NCBI GenBank assembly: GCA_016763595.1
Contig: JAESTN010000395.1
Span: 1-9,968 of the forward strand
From: Flavobacteriaceae bacterium
GTDB lineage: Bacteria > Bacteroidota > Bacteroidia > Flavobacteriales > Flavobacteriaceae
Direction: 5' to 3'
Length of the DNA: 9,968 nucleotides
The stretch's first letter is position 1, and each line of letters opens with the position of its first letter. This document shows positions 6,275-9,968 of the stretch, one piece after another. The notes under the pieces were generated by a model that had not been told where the DNA came from, searched no databases, and was given only the letters and a program-made list of their open reading frames with translations. The position numbers and the translations under genes are program-made.

Positions 6275-7600
6275 ATGAATTTATCGAAAATAAAAGAAAT
6301 AGTAAATCAACCGATTGATATAGCCGGACTGGTGGTCTTTAGAATAACTTTTGGGTTGATTTTATCGTGGGAAATATTTCGATATTTTAACCACAATTGG
6401 ATTAAGCGCTATTGGATAGATCCAACGTTTTATTTCACGTATGAAGGGTTCAGCTGGGTGACACCATTGACAGGTGATGGCATGTACTACCTTTTTTACT
6501 TCTTAGGAATTCTTGCTTTTTTTATTGCTATTGGGTTTCTATATAGAATAAGCACCATTTTATTCTTTTTAGGATTCACGTACACCTTTTTACTTGACAA
6601 AACCAATTACCTCAATCACTTTTATTTAATCATTTTGCTCAGTTTTATTATGATTTTCTTACCCGCAAATCGAGCATTTTCAATTGATGCAAAGATTTTT
6701 CCAAAAATAAAAAGAGATTGGGTGCCGGGCTGGACATTGTGGTGGCTAAGATTGCAATTAGGAATCGTTTTCTTTTTTGGAGGGGTTGCGAAAATAAATA
6801 GTGACTGGTTACAAGGTGAACCAATGAGAAAATGGCTTGCATCTCGTACTGACTTCCCCATAATTGGGCAATGGTTTACAGAAGAATGGATGGTCTATCT
6901 TTTTACGTACAGTGGACTTTTCATTGATTTATTAATTTTTCCATTATTGATTTTTCGAAAAACTCGTACCCTTGCTATTATTACTCTCATATTATTTCAT
7001 TTAATAAACGCTCAATTGTTTAGCATCGGAATTTTCCCCTGGTTTATGATAGGAGCCAGCACCCTTTTTTTTCCACCAAATAAACTGCGATTTTGGAAAA
7101 AATTGAACGTTAAAAAACCCAATCCCTTTGCAACATCAAAATGTGTTTTATGGGGCTTAGGAATCTATTTGTTGATTCAAATAACAATCCCCCTTCGTCA
7201 TTTTTTATTTAAAGGAAATGTTAGTTGGACAGAGGAAGGCCATCGGTTTTCATGGCATATGAAATTACGTAGTAAATCGTCTACAATAAAATTCTATATT
7301 GTAAATAGCGAAACTAAAAGCACCACTAAGGTTACATTGTCTAACTATCTTACAAAACGTCAACGTAAAAAAATAAAAGCCAAACCAGATATGATTGTAC
7401 AGTTTGCTCACTTCTTAGCAGCAGAAATCATTCAAGAAGATCAAAAAAATAATGTGAAGATAACCGTTAATGCTCAATGCGGTCTTAATGGAAGACCTAA
7501 AACCTATTTAATAGATACCCAGATCGATTTATCTAAGATTAAGTATCCTTTCTATAAAAAAGCAAATTGGATTCTACCTCTTGATATTCCACTCAAATAA
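6275..7600 (+). CDS. HTTM-domain membrane protein, bacterial homologue of vitamin K-dependent gamma-glutamyl carboxylase
   Basis: 441 residues with several hydrophobic helices between about 15 and 305, then a soluble C-terminal domain. In the animal enzyme (GGCX), vitamin K hydroquinone oxidation drives carboxylation of glutamate in the ER membrane. Three signature blocks are recognisable: LDKTNYLNHFYLIILL, whose H115 aligns with human H160; FFGGVAKINSDWLQGEPM, whose K173 aligns with the human catalytic base K218; and FHLINAQLFSIGIFPW around H242. EEGHRFSWHMKLRSK (320-334) also resembles the GGCX family. The C-terminal part is much shorter than in the 758-residue human enzyme. Alignments are from memory. 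The substrate in bacteria is unknown; a Leptospira homologue was reported to epoxidise vitamin K without carboxylating the usual peptide. The gene stands alone, following degraded sequence and converging on the lipoprotein gene. ATG at 6275 precedes the first helix. Confidence 0.88.
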   Translation: MNLSKIKEIVNQPIDIAGLVVFRITFGLILSWEIFRYFNHNWIKRYWIDPTFYFTYEGFSWVTPLTGDGMYYLFYFLGILAFFIAIGFLYRISTILFFLGFTYTFLLDKTNYLNHFYLIILLSFIMIFLPANRAFSIDAKIFPKIKRDWVPGWTLWWLRLQLGIVFFFGGVAKINSDWLQGEPMRKWLASRTDFPIIGQWFTEEWMVYLFTYSGLFIDLLIFPLLIFRKTRTLAIITLILFHLINAQLFSIGIFPWFMIGASTLFFPPNKLRFWKKLNVKKPNPFATSKCVLWGLGIYLLIQITIPLRHFLFKGNVSWTEEGHRFSWHMKLRSKSSTIKFYIVNSETKSTTKVTLSNYLTKRQRKKIKAKPDMIVQFAHFLAAEIIQEDQKNNVKITVNAQCGLNGRPKTYLIDTQIDLSKIKYPFYKKANWILPLDIPLK

Positions 7601-7628
7601 CAGCAATTACTTTATAAGATACCTATAT

Positions 7629-7669
7629 TATAACTACATGCTAAAAAAATGTTCCTGTATGTTGTTATA
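7629..7669. terminator. Imperfect hairpin between convergent genes, possible bidirectional terminator
   Basis: The arms TATAACTACAT (7629-7639) and ATGTTGTTATA (7659-7669) pair over 11 positions with one mismatch, around a 19-base A-rich loop. It sits in the 74-base gap between the converging carboxylase-homologue and lipoprotein genes. The stem is AT-rich and lacks a clear T-run, so it is a weak terminator candidate at best. Confidence 0.28.
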
Positions 7670-7674
7670 ACTCG

Positions 7675-8520
7675 CTACCAATTCAATTTTAAAGAATATA
7701 AATTTCCTTTTGTTGACACTGAATATTCGTCTGTAATAAACAAGGTGTTATCGTCTTTAAAACAAACCCCCTCTTTTTGAGAAGTGTGATCTAATGGAAT
7801 TTCTGTTAGTTCAGAGGCGAAAAAATCATGTACTTCAAAATTCGTCAAGACAAAAATAGCTTGATGATTTAACAGCACGACTTTCTTTCCGTCTTCAGAA
7901 ATATCTGCAGCTGTAATTCGGCAATCTATATGGTTGCAAAAAGAATATTCAGAAATAAACGTTGCTACATGTTTCCCTTTTACATTAGGCACTTTAAACA
8001 ATAACGTTCTCCCCAGTCTTTTCTTCTGTCGGCTCTTTGTAAAAATGTAAAAATAGTTTTGATAATAAAAAAAGGCTTCTGCATCATAAGAGGTTTTTTT
8101 TTGCCCTTCTAACTTCGGATATTCGAAACTAATTTTGGATACGGCAACCTCATCTTGATTTAACAGCTCTTGGTTCTCAATTTTTAGAATGCTCAATTTT
8201 CTTCTCTTACGGTTGTTGTTTCCGAAGTCACCAATATACAGGTTTCCGTTTTCATCAGAAGCCAAATCTTCCCAATCGTGATTTTTTGCAATTACTTTAA
8301 CAACCTTTTCTATTTCTCCTAGTTGATTCACTCCAAATACTTCCGATCTATTTCCTGAGTCATTAACCATCCAAATTAAGTCTGAATTGACTATAATTTC
8401 ATTTCCAGAAACTTCTTTTAAAGATTTTGAGAGATCAGTAACTAGTGTTAGTTGCCCAAAGTTTTGGCAACTCATTAATCCCAAAAAAGAAAAAAACATC
8501 AAAAAACGCCTCATCATCAT
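7675..8520 (-). CDS. Secreted lipoprotein of unknown function, predicted beta-propeller type
   Basis: 281 residues. A basic start (MMMRR) and hydrophobic stretch end in the lipobox FLGLMSC, lipidated at C18. The body is a series of short beta-strand-like segments with conserved-looking acidic turns: NDSGN (53-57), DWEDLA (82-87), GDFGNN (97-102), YDAEA (145-149), TAADIS (203-208) and KEGVCF (249-254). This pattern resembles beta-propeller or esterase/phytase-like lipoproteins of Bacteroidota, but no enzyme family is certain. Three consecutive ATGs (8520, 8517, 8514) could each start translation. The gene follows the MerR gene by 57 bases on the same strand, so it may be read with it or from its own promoter. 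A decayed copy of its 3' end lies at 5831-5946, beyond the carboxylase-homologue gene. Confidence 0.82.
   Translation of the reverse strand: MMMRRFLMFFSFLGLMSCQNFGQLTLVTDLSKSLKEVSGNEIIVNSDLIWMVNDSGNRSEVFGVNQLGEIEKVVKVIAKNHDWEDLASDENGNLYIGDFGNNNRKRRKLSILKIENQELLNQDEVAVSKISFEYPKLEGQKKTSYDAEAFFYYQNYFYIFTKSRQKKRLGRTLLFKVPNVKGKHVATFISEYSFCNHIDCRITAADISEDGKKVVLLNHQAIFVLTNFEVHDFFASELTEIPLDHTSQKEGVCFKDDNTLFITDEYSVSTKGNLYSLKLNW
7695..7798 (+). repeat. Imperfect direct repeat, right copy (left copy 5843-5946)
   Basis: This is the segment of the intact lipoprotein gene, coding for about the last 40 residues, that recurs degraded at 5843-5946. Orientation is the same and about 87% of positions are identical by hand count. 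Confidence 0.85.
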
Positions 8521-8548
8521 ATTTTACTATACAAATATTCTTAAATAC

Positions 8549-8571
8549 ATTTAGCCCCGCGTCTATTTAGC
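8549..8571. repeat. Tandem pair of ATTTAGC in the gap between the MerR and lipoprotein genes
   Basis: ATTTAGC at 8549-8555 and again at 8565-8571 are separated by the unusually GC-rich CCCGCGTCT. The pair lies in the 57-base gap ahead of the lipoprotein gene and could be a protein-binding site; nothing else supports a function. Confidence 0.3.
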
Positions 8572-8577
8572 AATAAC

Positions 8578-8907
8578 TTATAATTGATTTTTTATTTTAA
8601 TCAACTCCGCTTTTACCGACTCTAACCTTGTTATCAATTCATGATTATGAATCGTACTATCAGGGTTTTTCTTTAATTTTTGTTTTGCGCCATCTAAGGT
8701 AAATCCACGTTCTTTTACAAGATTGTAAATCAGCTTAAAGTTTGTAATATCATCTGAGGTAAAAAGTCGATTTCCTTTGGCATTTTTTTTAGGTTTAATG
8801 ACATCAAATTCTTTTTCCCAAAAACGCACTAATGATGTATTTACATTAAACGCTTTTGCTACTTCTCCAATTTTGTAATACCTCTTTTCTGGTAAATCTA
8901 TATGCAT
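8578..8907 (-). CDS. Small MerR-family transcriptional regulator
   Basis: 109 residues. The N-terminal helix-turn-helix is clear: YYKIGEVAKAFNVNTSLVRFW (10-30), followed by a wing with KPKKNAKGNRLFTSDDI (38-54) and the helical pair to about residue 80. The C-terminus (88-109) is only a short heptad-like helix, suitable for dimerisation but too short for an effector-binding domain, and there are no metal-binding cysteines. The inducer is therefore unknown, or the protein may act without one. The ATG overlaps the stop of the M23 peptidase gene by one base (TAATG), so translation is probably coupled. From memory, this peptidase-MerR pair is common next to alaS in Flavobacteriia. Confidence 0.93.
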   Translation of the reverse strand: MHIDLPEKRYYKIGEVAKAFNVNTSLVRFWEKEFDVIKPKKNAKGNRLFTSDDITNFKLIYNLVKERGFTLDGAKQKLKKNPDSTIHNHELITRLESVKAELIKIKNQL

Positions 8908-9878
8908 TAATCTAGTGATTGATTTTCAACAGATGCCATTTCTAGCATTCTGTCATATTCTTCTGGAGTTAAATCATTAAAGTAATAATACACAGGATTT
9001 ACTTTTCTATTATTCTTATGTACTTCGTAATGTAAATGTGGCGCAGTAGAAGTTCCCGATGTACCCACATACCCAATTAAATCTCCTCTTTTTATCTTTT
9101 GATTTTTACGAACTACATATTTCTCCATGTGCCCATACACAGTAACATACCCATAACCATGCTTAATTTTAACATAATTTCCTAATCCTTTTCTAGTTCG
9201 TACCGCTTTTATAATTACTCCATTTCCTGTTGCATACACCGGGGTTCCTTTTGGAGCAGAAAAATCCATTCCCCAGTGGTATTTTCTGGTTTTATAAATT
9301 GGATGCACGCGATACCCATAACCAGAGGCCATTCGTTTTAAATTCTTATTTGCAACGGGTTGAATTGCCGGAATTGAAGCCAACATTTCTTCTTTATCTT
9401 TTGCCAGTCTCACAATTTCATCCAATGACTTTGATTGTACTACCAGTTGTTTAGATAAAATGTCCAACTCTTTAGTCGCTTTTTTTATCATTGCAGAATT
9501 GTCAAATCCTTCTAAATCTTTATACCTGTTTACACCTCCAAAACCTGCTTTTCGTTGTTCTTCAGGAATCGGATTTGCTTCAAAATAAACCCGATAAATT
9601 GTATTGTCTCTTTCCTGCAACTCGTTTAAAATCTTAGAACTTTCCTCGATCCGTTTACTGAGTAATTCGTAATGTAATTTCAGATTCTCAAACTCCCTTT
9701 TTTGTGTTCTCTCATTGGGCGACATTAAAAATTGACTAAAGCCAATAAAGCCAAAAAAAGCAACTAGAACAACAGCTAAAACCGCAAAAGTAGACTTCCT
9801 AAAAACATCCTTCTTTTTACGTTCAATCTTTCTATAAGATAGTGTATCCGCGTCGTAATAATATTTTACCTTTGCCAT
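8907..9878 (-). CDS. M23 (LytM-type) metallopeptidase, membrane-anchored
   Basis: 323 residues. A conserved-looking cytoplasmic N-terminus (MAKVKYYYDADTLSYRKIE) precedes a single membrane helix (about 29-51). A periplasmic stretch with coiled-coil-like helices follows (about 57-92 and 130-168). The C-terminal LytM domain (about 185-297) has the complete zinc set: H201 and D205 in HWGMD, H250 in VYGH, and H281/H283 in PHLHYE. It is therefore predicted to be an active endopeptidase cutting peptidoglycan peptide crosslinks at the inner-membrane surface, rather than a degenerate activator, although activity cannot be read from motifs alone. It is the first gene of a reverse-strand run with MerR, whose start overlaps its stop. 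ATG at 9878 fits the expected N-terminus. Confidence 0.95.
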   Translation of the reverse strand: MAKVKYYYDADTLSYRKIERKKKDVFRKSTFAVLAVVLVAFFGFIGFSQFLMSPNERTQKREFENLKLHYELLSKRIEESSKILNELQERDNTIYRVYFEANPIPEEQRKAGFGGVNRYKDLEGFDNSAMIKKATKELDILSKQLVVQSKSLDEIVRLAKDKEEMLASIPAIQPVANKNLKRMASGYGYRVHPIYKTRKYHWGMDFSAPKGTPVYATGNGVIIKAVRTRKGLGNYVKIKHGYGYVTVYGHMEKYVVRKNQKIKRGDLIGYVGTSGTSTAPHLHYEVHKNNRKVNPVYYYFNDLTPEEYDRMLEMASVENQSLD

Positions 9879-9900
9879 AATCTTAAATGTACTATTTTTG
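9872..9900 (+). promoter_or_regulatory. Promoter reading rightward out of the window
   Basis: TTG (9872-9874), an 18-base spacer and TATTTTTG (9893-9900) exactly match the Bacteroidota TTG-N17-23-TAnnTTTG consensus. Transcription would start near 9906 and serve a gene beyond the right edge. In many Flavobacteriia the gene divergent from this M23 peptidase is alaS, but it is not visible here. Confidence 0.5.
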
Positions 9901-9919
9901 TGTTCTTTACATAAGAACA
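9901..9919. promoter_or_regulatory. Perfect 19-base dyad, operator-like, between divergent promoters
   Basis: TGTTCTT (9901-9907) and AAGAACA (9913-9919) are perfect inverted arms around TACAT. The dyad begins directly after the rightward -7 element, covering its likely start site, and also covers the likely start of the leftward transcript. A repressor bound here could control both directions. A transcript hairpin is the alternative. Confidence 0.4.
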
Positions 9920-9921
9920 GA

Positions 9922-9929
9922 CAAATTTA
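9922..9929 (-). promoter_or_regulatory. Candidate -7 element for the M23-MerR operon
   Basis: On the reverse strand TAAATTTG (9929-9922) exactly matches TAnnTTTG, 43 bases ahead of the peptidase ATG. The only upstream TTG is 12 bases away, shorter than the usual 17-23, so the promoter is plausible but incomplete. Confidence 0.38.
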
Positions 9930-9968
9930 CAAAATGTTTTACAACTGCATTTATTTGCAGGATATTTA

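Noticed and set aside
9230..9454. Forward open frame across the M23 peptidase gene
   Set aside because: It is antisense to a complete LytM protein with all zinc ligands; composition and context do not support a gene.
9934..9968. Start of a forward gene at ATG 9934, open to the window edge
   Set aside because: Only 11 codons are visible, and the translation does not resemble the start of alaS, the expected neighbour. The real start is probably beyond the edge.
1..9968. CRISPR array, tRNA, rRNA or riboswitch
   Set aside because: No regularly spaced repeats, cloverleaf sequence or rRNA-like stretch is visible; the intergenic gaps are short except 5834-6274, which holds gene remnants.

Overview
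The window looks like chromosomal DNA from a marine-type Flavobacteriaceae member (Bacteroidota). It is strongly AT-rich, uses Bacteroidota-style promoters (a TTG about 18 bases ahead of TAnnTTTG), and carries families typical of that group: a PycTM-type HD protein, a lipidated metallophosphoesterase fused to an outer-membrane barrel, and an M23 peptidase coupled to a small MerR regulator. This assignment is inference from gene content; no rRNA or tRNA is present.

Left part (1-1756): the 3' end of a gene entering from the left, probably the C-terminal module of a long flavobacterial GAF-type protein, converges on a reverse-strand gene for an HD phosphohydrolase fused to a transmembrane domain of the Pycsar-effector (PycTM, former DUF5706) type. 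Their stop codons share one TTAA. No nucleotide cyclase lies beside it.

Centre (1757-6274): divergent from the HD gene is a 1227-residue cell-envelope protein. In order it has a lipoprotein signal, a calcineurin-like metallophosphoesterase, a middle domain with motifs resembling protein-kinase-like folds (CotH/Fam20/HipA type; my inference), a short Asp/Gly-rich repeat segment and a C-terminal Omp85/BamA-like beta-barrel. A DUF423 membrane protein follows 9 bases later, probably in the same operon. The next 441 bases hold no intact gene but two decayed ones: a reverse-strand copy of the 3' end of the lipoprotein gene at 7675-8520, and a frameshifted forward-strand gene tail.

Right part (6275-9968): a bacterial homologue of vitamin K-dependent gamma-glutamyl carboxylase (HTTM family) keeps the residues aligned with the human catalytic base and key histidines. 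It converges on a reverse-strand run of three genes: M23 peptidase, MerR regulator (1-base stop/start overlap), then a lipoprotein of predicted beta-propeller type. The right edge carries a good promoter reading out of the window and a 19-base perfect dyad between divergent promoters.

Most notable are the five-part envelope protein, the cyclase-less HD-PycTM protein, the carboxylase homologue, and the 104-base direct repeat (about 87% identical by hand count) bracketing the carboxylase gene. No complete, clearly new multi-gene system can be demonstrated from this sequence alone.
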